NCBI GenBank assembly: GCA_024635955.1
Contig: JAGXHX010000061.1
Location: 1 to 42,052, forward strand
Direction: 5' to 3'
DNA: 42,052 bases
Origin: Bacillota bacterium
GTDB taxonomy: Bacteria > Bacillota > TC1
The position numbers and the translations under genes were made by a program. Below, piece after piece: positions 18,815-28,401 of the stretch. The notes under the pieces were generated by a model that saw nothing but the letters and a program-made list of their open reading frames with translations, was not told the origin of the DNA and made no database searches. The stretch's first letter is position 1, and every line of letters starts with the position of its first letter.

Positions 18815-19795
18815 CTACCCTTCTATTTTAGTTTTAAGTTCATTTATAAGCTCTTCATACAATATTTTATTGTCTTTAAAAGCAATAATATCAACATCGC
18901 CTTCTTTATTAATTAATTTTACAAATGGTTTAAAACCATTTGTTGATTTACTAATCTCACTTAACATTACTATATTAACACCAGTGTTTTCAAATAAGTA
19001 TTTTATTGCATCTTCATTATCTATTAAACCATTTATAACCTCAATTATCAATTGATTGTCAGATGATAAATCTTTATCGATAAACGGCAAATACTTTTCT
19101 TCAAATTCGGCAAAATATCTTTGATATTCTATTTTAAATCGTTCACCTTTTCTTAATCCAAACCTTGGAATATTAATAGCGTCAATAACAAAATCGTATT
19201 TGAAATATTTTGAATTAAGTACAACTATTAAATCATCAATGTCCTTAACGTAAATAACATCATCAACATAAGGCACTCGTTCAATATTATCTGAAGCAAT
19301 AACACTAACATTAGCACCTGCTAATACTAAAGATTTAATCAACCCATATACAAGATCATCATTATTATAGGTTCCTATAAAATGATTATTAGTTAAATGC
19401 TCATCAAAATAACCAAGTGTAAATAAAAAGGAATATTCCATCATTTTATTTCCTTTAATACCAACTTGGATTTTTTCGATTATTAATTCTAGGTTGTCAA
19501 AATCTTTAATGAAAATAGTATTTTTTTCGTTTAAATCAACCAAATCCAGTAATTTTTTATCGAATTTATATTTATTTAAATCATCTCGTACAGGACCAAC
19601 AACTATCAAGTCCCAGTCCAAATCTTCGGCTGTGGACAATTCATCTAAACATGCAAGGGGTATATAATCATCACTAGTTTGAGTTTTCAATATAAATGCA
19701 TCATAGCCTATTTTTCTTAATTTATAGGCTAGTTCTACCATTTGATAGGCTTCTTTATCCTCTATTATACCTAAGAGAATCTTCCTGCCTATCAT
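18815..19795 (-). CDS. Degenerate CoaBC/flavoprotein-like protein (putative)
   Basis: 326 aa in the position usually held by coaBC after gmk-rpoZ; N-terminus [33 protein letters not shown] resembles CoaC KILLGVTGGIAAYKA..., later [13 protein letters not shown] and FDFVIDA-like segment resemble CoaB; catalytic motifs absent. Confidence 0.5.
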   Translation of the reverse strand: MIGRKILLGIIEDKEAYQMVELAYKLRKIGYDAFILKTQTSDDYIPLACLDELSTAEDLDWDLIVVGPVRDDLNKYKFDKKLLDLVDLNEKNTIFIKDFDNLELIIEKIQVGIKGNKMMEYSFLFTLGYFDEHLTNNHFIGTYNNDDLVYGLIKSLVLAGANVSVIASDNIERVPYVDDVIYVKDIDDLIVVLNSKYFKYDFVIDAINIPRFGLRKGERFKIEYQRYFAEFEEKYLPFIDKDLSSDNQLIIEVINGLIDNEDAIKYLFENTGVNIVMLSEISKSTNGFKPFVKLINKEGDVDIIAFKDNKILYEELINELKTKIEG

Positions 19796-19797
19796 TT

Positions 19798-20085
19798 TTA
19801 CTCTTCCTCTTTAAAACTATAAGTTATTTTATCGTCCATTAGTTCATCAAGAGCAACTATTATTGGTTTATGATTTTGTAAAGCAAGCTTTTCTTCCTCT
19901 GTCAATAATCCAATATTATCCAAATCCGGTCTTGATTTTAATTTATCAGGTTCATCCTTAAGAATCTTGTCTTTTTGTTCCAATAATGATAATTGTCTGG
20001 ATCTTTTAGCCGCAATCATCACTAATAGATACTTACTATTCACTTTTTCAACTATTTTACTTATATTTATTAGTTTGTCATTCAT
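19798..20085 (-). CDS. rpoZ: RNA polymerase omega subunit
   Basis: MNDKLINISKIVEKVNSKYLLVMIAAKRSRQL; the listed ORF (to 20175) has a spurious N-terminal extension overlapping gmk; start reassigned to the internal Met after a gene-proximal RBS (AAGGAGTG). Confidence 0.88.
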   Translation of the reverse strand: MNDKLINISKIVEKVNSKYLLVMIAAKRSRQLSLLEQKDKILKDEPDKLKSRPDLDNIGLLTEEEKLALQNHKPIIVALDELMDDKITYSFKEEE

Positions 20086-20131
20086 TAAAACACTCCTTTT
20101 AATTTCTTTGCTAATTATATCATAATTGATA

Positions 20132-20746
20132 TTAAATATCTTTAATAAATTTTTCAATATCAAAAGTTTTTTCATCCATTTTGCATTTTTCTGCTACTAT
20201 GATCGCCTCTATTTTTGCAACTGCATCTTCAAGTTCATCATTAACAACAATATAATCATAATCCTTAATATACTTTAATTCACTAGTCACTTTATCTAGT
20301 CTATTTTGAATATCTTCTTCACAATCTCTTTTCCTTCGTAGTAATCTTTCTCTTAATTCTTTAAAAGAAGGTGGCATGATGAAAATCAATACTGCATCTT
20401 GTGATCTTTTACGAATTTGTAAAGCTCCCTGCATTTCTATTTCTAAAATAACATCAGCTTTGAGGGAAAATAATCTTTGAACTTCTTCTTTCAATGTACC
20501 GTAATAATTTCCATAAACTTCAGCATACTCTAAAAATTTATCATTTTCTATTTTAGATATAAATTTATCTTTTCCTATATAATAATATGTTTTATCAGCA
20601 ATTTCTCCGGGTCTAACGTCTCTACTTGTTGCTGATAATGAACATTGTATATTTTCAGGATGTTTTTCTACCAATGCTTTACAAATTGTTCCTTTACCAG
20701 CTCCTGAAAGTCCTGAGATAACTAAAAGCAAATTTCTGTCGTACAT
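20132..20746 (-). CDS. gmk: Guanylate kinase
   Basis: LLLVISGLSGAGKGTICKAL, SATSRDVRPGE, GNYYGT. Confidence 0.95.
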   Translation of the reverse strand: MYDRNLLLVISGLSGAGKGTICKALVEKHPENIQCSLSATSRDVRPGEIADKTYYYIGKDKFISKIENDKFLEYAEVYGNYYGTLKEEVQRLFSLKADVILEIEMQGALQIRKRSQDAVLIFIMPPSFKELRERLLRRKRDCEEDIQNRLDKVTSELKYIKDYDYIVVNDELEDAVAKIEAIIVAEKCKMDEKTFDIEKFIKDI

Positions 20747-20763
20747 TTTATAATATCTCCCTT

Positions 20764-21639
20764 CTATTCTATGTTTTGAACTTGTTCTCTTATTTTCTCT
20801 AATTCACTTTTTAATGAAACAATTATAACTGCTATATCAGTAGAAGTTGATTTTGAACCAATCGTATTAATTTCTCTATTCATTTCTTGAATGAGAAAAT
20901 CCATTTTCCGTCCAATAGGTTCATTAATTTCAAAATAATCTTTAAAATGTGTCATATGTATTTTAAGTCTTATTATTTCTTCGGTAATATTGCTTTTATC
21001 AGCAAAGGCTGCAACCTCATAAGCAATTCTATCTTCATTAACAGGAACCGCATCAAGCAATGTTTTGATTCTTTCTGTTAGTTTCTCTTTATATTCACCA
21101 ACAACCAACTCAGCATACTTATCAAGTTCAATAATATTTTTATTAATAAACTCTAAACTTTCTAAGAAAAACGCCTTAAGCTTTTCCCCTTCATCATTCC
21201 GCATTTCACTGACATTATTGCAAGCCTTTTCTAGTGCGTATTTAATATCATTCCAGACCTTTTTATCATCAATATCTTTATCATTGGAAGAAATAACTTC
21301 TGGATATCTAATAATATCTTGCAATGACAAATCATATGAAAGATTAAAGTGAGATTTAATGCTTTGTCCTGCTTTAAAATATGACTCTGCTAAATTAAAA
21401 TCAATATTAAAATCTTTAATATATTCTTTATTATTTTCAATATTTAAAAAAACTGAAAATGAACCTCGATTAAATTTAGTTTTTAAAAATTTATCAATTT
21501 TTTCTTCTACGAATAACATTCCTTTAGGAAGTCTATATTTAACTTCTAAAAATCTATGATTTACAACTCTAAGTTCTAAAGTGTAAATTCTTTCTTTAGT
21601 TTCTGTTATTCCTTTACCATATCCAGTCATACTATACAT
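20764..21639 (-). CDS. yicC: YicC family protein (DUF1732)
   Basis: MYSMTGYGKGITETKERIYTLELRVVNHRFLEVKYRLP, KMDFLIQEMNREINTIGSKS; start reassigned from 21699 to the canonical MYSMTGYG. Confidence 0.92.
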   Translation of the reverse strand: MYSMTGYGKGITETKERIYTLELRVVNHRFLEVKYRLPKGMLFVEEKIDKFLKTKFNRGSFSVFLNIENNKEYIKDFNIDFNLAESYFKAGQSIKSHFNLSYDLSLQDIIRYPEVISSNDKDIDDKKVWNDIKYALEKACNNVSEMRNDEGEKLKAFFLESLEFINKNIIELDKYAELVVGEYKEKLTERIKTLLDAVPVNEDRIAYEVAAFADKSNITEEIIRLKIHMTHFKDYFEINEPIGRKMDFLIQEMNREINTIGSKSTSTDIAVIIVSLKSELEKIREQVQNIE

Positions 21640-21719
21640 ATTGCTGTTTCCCCCTAAAATATTTTGGTATATTTTAACAATTATACCATAAAAATACATA
21701 AAAATGCTTTTAATTATAA

Positions 21720-21750
21720 AAAAGCTTGACCTATGTAGTCAAGCTTTTTC
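21720..21750. terminator. Bidirectional terminator overlapping the DUF192 gene stop
   Basis: AAAAGCTTGAC ctatgta GTCAAGCTTTTT. Confidence 0.8.
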
Positions 21751-22107
21751 TATAATTTTGATTATTTCACCTTTTATAATATTTTTAAAACAACCTGAAT
21801 TACCTTCTATACATAGGATACTTTTCCTATGTATTTTAGAAATCTTCCAAGGTAACATGTTCTTATATATTTCTAGCACCTTGTAATTTTTATCAATAAA
21901 TATAACATCAATATTAATTTTCATAAAAAAAGTATGAATACTATTACAGGGTCTTATTAAAAGTCCTGTATCAACATTTAACTTATTCTTCCCCATCAGT
22001 CCAGTTAATCTAGATAAAAAACTATCAGCGATTACCACATTCCCCAATATATTTTGATTATCAGCATTTAAAAGTTGTATAATTTTATTTTTTTGCATTT
22101 TCAACAT
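21739..22107 (-). CDS. DUF192 (COG1430) family protein
   Basis: VVIADSFLSRLTGLMGKNKLNVDTGLLIRPCNSIHTFFMKINIDVIFIDKNYKVLEIYKNMLPWKIS; start trimmed to Met near 22098-22107; overlaps the upstream gene. Confidence 0.85.
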   Translation of the reverse strand: MLKMQKNKIIQLLNADNQNILGNVVIADSFLSRLTGLMGKNKLNVDTGLLIRPCNSIHTFFMKINIDVIFIDKNYKVLEIYKNMLPWKISKIHRKSILCIEGNSGCFKNIIKGEIIKIIEKA

Positions 22108-23173
22108 ATCTGAATAATATATCACCAGAATCAAATTTACTACCATCAACAATAAAGTGTTTACTATACACAAACTCTCCGAAATTCAAAATACCCGGTT
22201 CAGTTGCTGCAACTCTAAGTTTAATAGGATTGCTATTCTTGTTAAATGATCTATAACCCTCTAAAAATTGTGGTAAATTCATTTCAGATACTTTTTCAAT
22301 AATTAATTGATAATCGTATGATCCATCTCCGATATAAAAATCTGCTTTTTTAAATTTTTGATCAAAACTAATTATAATCCTTTTGCGACGTTTTCTCTTA
22401 AAATCCATATAATTTATAAATTTATCTTCTTCTCTACTTGTAGGTTTATAATATAATTTTCCTTTTATAAAAAATCTAGGTTTAATTCTAAAGCCATATA
22501 AAAGTTGACCGATAGCAAAAAATAGAAAAATAAATAGTAAAAATGCTCCTACAATTAATTGTAATGTAGTCATTTCTCCAAAAATGGCATTAGATAAATC
22601 TTGATTAGTGTTTTTAATTGGACTTTTATTAACAACTATTTCAGCTGGTTCTAATTCCCACTTTTGATTTGCTGTTCCAGTATAAGGTTGGGCAATTACA
22701 AAACTACCTGCGTTTAATTCTCCTTCCTTAATGCTAATAGCACTATCGGTTAAATAATTAATAAAAACAACAGATTTATCACTAAGAATTCTTATGTCCC
22801 ATAATTGGTTAAACTTGCTCAAATAATCCCACTGTTGTACTGATGCACCAGGTTCTTTTGAACCATCCTTTACTTCTATAACCTTATTGTTTTTTTCTAC
22901 ACTTAAAATATATCTTAAAGAAACATCTTTACTAATCTTAAACATTTGACTTGAATTATCGGCGCCCTGTTGTTGAATACATAAAGCTCCATTCGCATTA
23001 CTGCCATATTGAATGTCAAGATATAATCCACTATAGACATTTTTAATTCTATATAACCCATTATCAATATTATTAAACTCTGCTTTAACAGTATTATTGT
23101 TCGCAAAAAAAGTCACACTAACAATCATTAATGAAAATGCTAATAATAGTATTAATTTTGAGAAGTATTTCAT
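22085..23173 (-). CDS. Signal peptide - RICIN-type beta-trefoil lectin domain - TM - cytoplasmic domain protein, Tad-locus associated
   Basis: MKYFSKLILLLAFSLMIVSVTFFA signal; GLYRIKNVYSGLYLDIQYGSNANGALCIQQQ, PGASVQQWDYLSKFNQLWDI, AGSFVIAQPYTGTANQKWELEP (three RICIN-like repeats); TM LQLIVGAFLLFIFLFFAIGQLLYGF. Confidence 0.82.
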   Translation of the reverse strand: MKYFSKLILLLAFSLMIVSVTFFANNNTVKAEFNNIDNGLYRIKNVYSGLYLDIQYGSNANGALCIQQQGADNSSQMFKISKDVSLRYILSVEKNNKVIEVKDGSKEPGASVQQWDYLSKFNQLWDIRILSDKSVVFINYLTDSAISIKEGELNAGSFVIAQPYTGTANQKWELEPAEIVVNKSPIKNTNQDLSNAIFGEMTTLQLIVGAFLLFIFLFFAIGQLLYGFRIKPRFFIKGKLYYKPTSREEDKFINYMDFKRKRRKRIIISFDQKFKKADFYIGDGSYDYQLIIEKVSEMNLPQFLEGYRSFNKNSNPIKLRVAATEPGILNFGEFVYSKHFIVDGSKFDSGDILFRYVENAKK

Positions 23174-23188
23174 ATTTTAGTCCTTTCC

Positions 23189-24106
23189 TTATATTAAACC
23201 TTTTAAATTATCCATAGCACTTAGTGCAGCCGGACCCAATACCACTATAAATATGGATGGAAACATGAAAAAAATCAAGGGAAAAATCATCTTAATCGGT
23301 AATTTCATAGATTGTTCTTCCGCTCTTTGTTTCCTTTTTTGTCGGAGCATCTTTGATTGTATTCTTAACATATTAGCAATATTAGAACCTAATTGCTCTG
23401 CTTGTATAACGGCTGTAATAAAACTATTAAGATCATCAACACCAGTTCTTTTATAAATAGCTCTAAGAGCTTCTTCTCTTTCTTTACCTTTGGCAATATC
23501 ATCTAACGCCCATTTAATTTCATTACTTAATTCACCTTTGATTTTATCAGTAGCTCTTTTCATAGACATGTCAAAACCTAGCCCCGCTTCTACTGACACA
23601 TAAAGCAAATCCAATATATCTGGAAGTTTGTTTTGGATTTCTAATGATCTTTTTCTAGCTTTTGTTCTTAGTTGAAAATATGGTAACAAAAATCCTGCTA
23701 AACTTATTGGTAAAACTACTATTGGGTTCTTGTATCCTAATAATATTAAAATTAAACCAAAAACAGTTGTTAAAATTAATGCTGTTATAATCTGCACCGC
23801 TAAAACGTTACTAGGTGTCTTTTTTTTATAATTACCAGACTGAAAAATAATTGTTTCATAGTTGTCTTTAATCGATTCCGGGGTCATTATAGACAAGAAT
23901 GACAAGAATTTTTCATATATTGGATCGCCAACACGATCAAAGAAAGATTTTCTAAACACATCGTCATCTGAATTTTCACTAGCTAATGGTTGGATTTTTT
24001 TTAATCTATTTTCAATTAAATATTTCCTATAAAAAAAGATTTGATTAAATATAATTATAACTGAGGCTATTGTTAGTCCTGCTGTAATTGCAATTAAAAT
24101 TTCCAT
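23189..24106 (-). CDS. tadC: Tad pilus inner membrane platform protein TadC
   Basis: T2SSF domain: LPDILDLLYVSVEAGLGFDMSMKRA; C-terminal MKLPIKMIFPLIFFMFPSIFIVVLGPA. Confidence 0.92.
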   Translation of the reverse strand: MEILIAITAGLTIASVIIIFNQIFFYRKYLIENRLKKIQPLASENSDDDVFRKSFFDRVGDPIYEKFLSFLSIMTPESIKDNYETIIFQSGNYKKKTPSNVLAVQIITALILTTVFGLILILLGYKNPIVVLPISLAGFLLPYFQLRTKARKRSLEIQNKLPDILDLLYVSVEAGLGFDMSMKRATDKIKGELSNEIKWALDDIAKGKEREEALRAIYKRTGVDDLNSFITAVIQAEQLGSNIANMLRIQSKMLRQKRKQRAEEQSMKLPIKMIFPLIFFMFPSIFIVVLGPAALSAMDNLKGLI

Positions 24107-24122
24107 TTCACAACCTCACTTT

Positions 24123-25100
24123 CTAAACTTTTACATTTAATATTTTTACTAAAATAAATATACCTATTGCTTGCATGCTTAGAGCCACCCCAAGTAAAAC
24201 ATTACCAATTAATGTTGTAAATAAAGGCATTACAAAATCTTTGTTTAACAAAAAAAGTATTATAACAATTACAAAAGGAATTGCTCCAATAATCCAAGCT
24301 GATAATTTAGCTTGAGCAGTCATAGAACGAATGTCACCCCTTAGCTTTACTCGTTCTCTTATAGTATTAGCGATAGTATCTAAAATTTCTGATAAATTCC
24401 CGCCGACTTGTCTTTGAATTAACACGGCAGTTACTAATATCTCAACGTCTTCATCATCTGCTTTTTCCGCAAAATCTTTTAATGCTTCATCCATCTCTTT
24501 ACCAAGGACATTATCATGAACAACCTTATTAAAATCATCAGATATTGGCGCATCCATTTCTTTCGCAACTATAGCCATAGATTGATTAAAACTTAAGCCT
24601 GCTCTCAATCCATTAGCTAATACACTTAAAGCTACAGGCAATTGACTGTTTATTTTTTTTGCTCTAGATTTTCTAACTTTATTAACATACATAATGGGAA
24701 GTTTAAAGCCAATTATAAGTCCAATTATAAAACCGATCCATCCAATACTTAAAAATAATAATAAACCTAGAATTATTCCAACTATAAGACATATGCCTAA
24801 TAATTCTTCAGGTTTAAGCAATAAACGTGCTTTAGATAAAAGAATTTTCTTTTTATCTAAATATTTATCTAGGGGTAGTATTCTACTAAAGATTCCAATT
24901 AATGTAAGATTTTCTTTTTTCTTTTCTACTTTCACTTCAGTTTCTTTAAAATCAAGATTAGTACTACCAATCGTATAAGTTTCAAGTCTATTTTTTATAG
25001 TTATTTTATTTTCAAACAACTTCAAATAGATAAGTAGAATAATAGCTGTAATTAATACCGTAATAGCAAGAAACAATCCATACAATAGTTTCACCTCCAA
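24123..25100 (-). CDS. tadB: Tad pilus inner membrane platform protein TadB
   Basis: LPVALSVLANGLRAGLSFNQSMAIVAKEM, VLIQRQVGGNLSEILDTIANTIRERVKLRGDIRSMTAQAKLSA. Confidence 0.93.
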   Translation of the reverse strand: MEVKLLYGLFLAITVLITAIILLIYLKLFENKITIKNRLETYTIGSTNLDFKETEVKVEKKKENLTLIGIFSRILPLDKYLDKKKILLSKARLLLKPEELLGICLIVGIILGLLLFLSIGWIGFIIGLIIGFKLPIMYVNKVRKSRAKKINSQLPVALSVLANGLRAGLSFNQSMAIVAKEMDAPISDDFNKVVHDNVLGKEMDEALKDFAEKADDEDVEILVTAVLIQRQVGGNLSEILDTIANTIRERVKLRGDIRSMTAQAKLSAWIIGAIPFVIVIILFLLNKDFVMPLFTTLIGNVLLGVALSMQAIGIFILVKILNVKV

Positions 25101-25112
25101 AGAAATTATTAT

Positions 25113-26468
25113 TTATTCTGCAGATTTAAATATTGCAGATTGTACATTTTCGCCATGAGCTCTAAGTTTTTCCATAAATGTTGGTACAACACCTGTTGGA
25201 ATATAATGGCCAAGAACTTTATTAGTTTCATCAAAACCTTCTTGATTAAAATGAAAGACATCTTGCAAAGTTATAGTGTCGTTTTCCATACCTACAACTT
25301 CTGTTATTTTCGTAACTTTTCTTGTTCCATCATTAAATCTTGATATTTGAATAATTAAATCAATAGCAGAAGAAACTTGTTCCCGTATTGCTCTTGTTGG
25401 TAAATCCATACCAGACATTAAAACCATGGTTTCTAGCCTGGACAGAGCATCTCTTGGAGTGTTAGCGTGAACTGTAGTAATAGAACCGTCATGGCCAGTA
25501 TTCATAGCTTGTAACATATCTAAAGCTTCACCACTTCTTACCTCACCAACAATTATTCTGTCCGGTCTCATCCTTAAGGAGTTAATTACTAAATCTCTTA
25601 TTGATATTTTACCTTTACCTTCAATGTTAGCTGTTCTGCTTTCAAGAGTTACAACATGCTCTTGTTGTAATTGCATTTCTGCAGCATCTTCTATTGTAAC
25701 TATTCTTTCGTCATGTGAAATAAAACCTGAAATAACATTCATTAATGTGGTTTTACCACTACCAGTTCCTCCAGAAACTATAATATTTAATCTACCTCTA
25801 ACACAAGCTCTAAGAAATTTTGCCATGCTCATATTTAAAGAACCAAAAGTTATTAAATCTTCAAGACCATACGGGTCAGCAGAAAATTTTCTTATGGTAA
25901 TAGTTGGCCCTTTTATAGCTAAGGGTGGAATAATTATATTAACACGAGACCCATCAGGTAACCTTGCATCTACCATAGGACTGCTTTCATCGACTCTTCT
26001 ACCAATTGGGGCTACAATCTTATCAATAGTATGTAAAACATGTTGATTGTTTCTAAATACTTTATCAGATTTTTCAATTTTACCAAATCTTTCAACGAAA
26101 ATTTTATCAGGACCATTAACCATAACCTCGGTTACACTCGGATCTTCAAGTAAAGAAGTAATTGGCCCAAAAGCTATAATTTCATCTATAACAAGCTTTG
26201 CAATTTTTTGTTTATCTCCAGGTAATAGGTGTTTATTACTTTTAGCTGCTAATGAATTTAATGTTTCATATATTTGCTCATTAAGAATTTTCAAATCCTC
26301 AGCACTTGTTTTGTTAGGAGTAAATGTTAAATCATCAATAACACCGTCAAGAACAATTATTGCAAAATCATCAAACTCTTTTTTCTTTTTTTCCTGTATA
26401 TCTTCAGATGGTTTTTTTTCTTCATTGATAATTTCATTTTGATTCGGTCCAAAATTTATAAAGTTCAT
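25113..26468 (-). CDS. tadA: Tad/CpaF family secretion ATPase TadA
   Basis: GGTGSGKTTLMNVISGFI, EDAAEMQLQQEHVVTLESR, NSLRMRPDRIIVGEVRSGEALDMLQAMNTGHDGSITTVHANTPRDALSRLETMV. Confidence 0.96.
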   Translation of the reverse strand: MNFINFGPNQNEIINEEKKPSEDIQEKKKKEFDDFAIIVLDGVIDDLTFTPNKTSAEDLKILNEQIYETLNSLAAKSNKHLLPGDKQKIAKLVIDEIIAFGPITSLLEDPSVTEVMVNGPDKIFVERFGKIEKSDKVFRNNQHVLHTIDKIVAPIGRRVDESSPMVDARLPDGSRVNIIIPPLAIKGPTITIRKFSADPYGLEDLITFGSLNMSMAKFLRACVRGRLNIIVSGGTGSGKTTLMNVISGFISHDERIVTIEDAAEMQLQQEHVVTLESRTANIEGKGKISIRDLVINSLRMRPDRIIVGEVRSGEALDMLQAMNTGHDGSITTVHANTPRDALSRLETMVLMSGMDLPTRAIREQVSSAIDLIIQISRFNDGTRKVTKITEVVGMENDTITLQDVFHFNQEGFDETNKVLGHYIPTGVVPTFMEKLRAHGENVQSAIFKSAE

Positions 26469-26491
26469 AATTTCACCTTCTTTTGTTCAAG

Positions 26492-27652
26492 TTAATTTTG
26501 ATTAATTGTAATGTTCTTGACAATATTAATAAAGCTCTTAGCAATCTCGCTTCTAGAGTATTTCTGAATATATGGAATACCTTGATTTAAGGATGCTGTT
26601 ACTTTAAGATAATCATCAGGTATTTTATACAATATATCGTACCCTAGAATCTTTTCTATATCATTAGATCTAATATCACTATTTTTAGAAAATTTATTTA
26701 AGACAATATTAATTTTATTTTTAGGATAATTAAAATCAGTCAAGGTTGTTATTGCACCTTTTATATTTTTCACTGACATAATTTCTGGAGTTGTTATTAG
26801 AAATAATTTTTCAGAGAAAATAAAAGCTGGATTTGTAGCATCATTAAATCTTGATGACATATCAATAACCACATAATCATATGCTGACTGGAAAGCTTTT
26901 AATATTATTTGTATATGTTCACTATTTATAAAATCATTTACATTAGTTTCTTTACTTGCAGCTAAAACTTTTAAGCCAGATTCATGATTAGTCAAGAAAG
27001 TTTCAATGTAGTCTGAATCTACACTTTTAATATCATCAATAACATCAATTATTGTGAATTTTGGTACGATATCTAAAGCTAGAGAAACGTTTCCATAATC
27101 AAGATCAAAATCAATCAAAACAACTTTTTTATTTGTTTCTTTTAATAAACTAAGTGCTAAGTTAGTTGCGAAGAATGTTTTTCCTGTACCACCTTTTGTG
27201 CTGAACACAGAAAACACTTGCCCATATCCGCTTGTTTTTTTCCTATTTACATCCGACTTCCTATGAAATTCTAATCTTTTCTTAGTAATTTTATTAGCCT
27301 TATATATTGAATCTACAAGTTTATTAGGTTTAACAGGTAATAAAATAACATCCTTTGCTCCAGAAAACATAGCTTGATACATACTATCTTCATTTATTTC
27401 TTTTTCAATGATTATAGTTGCTTTATCAACAAATTCTGTTGATAATTTTTCAGCTACATCATAACCACTGCCATTAAAACTACTAGAAACCAATATTACA
27501 TCTACTAAATCACTATCAATTATTGCTTGAGCTTCTTCAAAATCATCAGGAGTCCTAACCATTTCAATATAATCAATATTGGCTAAAGCATTTTCTATTT
27601 CAAACCTTTCTTCAAGATTATTGTTTAAAATTATCACTTTAATCTTATCCAT
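26492..27652 (-). CDS. tadZ: TadZ/CpaE-like MinD-family ATPase with receiver-like N-terminus
   Basis: VFSVFSTKGGTGKTFFATNLALSL deviant Walker A; N-terminal receiver-like domain; Tad synteny. Confidence 0.9.
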   Translation of the reverse strand: MDKIKVIILNNNLEERFEIENALANIDYIEMVRTPDDFEEAQAIIDSDLVDVILVSSSFNGSGYDVAEKLSTEFVDKATIIIEKEINEDSMYQAMFSGAKDVILLPVKPNKLVDSIYKANKITKKRLEFHRKSDVNRKKTSGYGQVFSVFSTKGGTGKTFFATNLALSLLKETNKKVVLIDFDLDYGNVSLALDIVPKFTIIDVIDDIKSVDSDYIETFLTNHESGLKVLAASKETNVNDFINSEHIQIILKAFQSAYDYVVIDMSSRFNDATNPAFIFSEKLFLITTPEIMSVKNIKGAITTLTDFNYPKNKINIVLNKFSKNSDIRSNDIEKILGYDILYKIPDDYLKVTASLNQGIPYIQKYSRSEIAKSFINIVKNITINQN

Positions 27653-27658
27653 TAAAAA

Positions 27659-28378
27659 TTACCTACCTCTCCAATTAGCAATATTGTTATCACCGTACTC
27701 AGTTAGTGTGACTTTAGTATTATCTGTAGGGTTTCTTAAAGTTACCACTATTGGGTTATTCATATTAAGTGCAAAAGCTACAACTTCTGCCTGGGCTGGG
27801 GTAACTAATATTGTTAAAGAATCTGTCAAGCCTTTATTTACTGCTTGTAGTTCTATATTATTTATTGCATTTGAGCCCTTTTGCAAAACAATGATATTTT
27901 GCAATTGGGTTGATGTAATATTTTTACCAGCCACAACATTATTTATTAACAAATCTATCTTATCACCAACTGTAATATATCCAGCTACACCTGAGGTCTC
28001 TTTAATAGGTATAGAAATAGCTCTCATATTTTCTGGTATAGTAAATGATATTGCTGTATTAGTTTGACCTACAGCTAATCTTTCAGTTATTATTTGTTCA
28101 CCTGAAATAATACTTGAACTTGTTATTTGACCTACCGCCTCGCTTAAGCTTCTAATAGCCGTAACTTGTATACTAGTTGCCGGAACATCTTTTATTGCAA
28201 CCATATCATTGGTTATTTCGGTATTAGTAGGTATGTCTTTAATAGCTACAATTACCTCTTCAGTTTTTAAACTTGCCGGTATTTGATTTTTACTGCTGTT
28301 TAAATAAGAAATTGTTAAGAATGCTGTTAATAAGGCAGCTATTACAGCTATAATATAAATGCTTTTTTTAATTTTCAT
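27659..28378 (-). CDS. cpaB: Flp pilus assembly protein CpaB/RcpC (SAF domain)
   Basis: VIVAIKDIPTNTEITNDMVAIKDVPA, ISIPIKETSGVAGYITVGDKIDLL. Confidence 0.92.
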   Translation of the reverse strand: MKIKKSIYIIAVIAALLTAFLTISYLNSSKNQIPASLKTEEVIVAIKDIPTNTEITNDMVAIKDVPATSIQVTAIRSLSEAVGQITSSSIISGEQIITERLAVGQTNTAISFTIPENMRAISIPIKETSGVAGYITVGDKIDLLINNVVAGKNITSTQLQNIIVLQKGSNAINNIELQAVNKGLTDSLTILVTPAQAEVVAFALNMNNPIVVTLRNPTDNTKVTLTEYGDNNIANWRGR

Positions 28379-28401
28379 TGGACAATCACACTCCTCAAAT
28401 A

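Noticed and set aside
19798-20175. 125-aa version of RpoZ with extra N-terminus
   Set aside because: Extension overlaps gmk and lacks omega similarity; internal Met with good RBS gives standard omega.
27579-28067. 162-aa plus-strand ORF across tadZ/cpaB junction
   Set aside because: Antisense to well-supported Tad genes with no recognisable domain.
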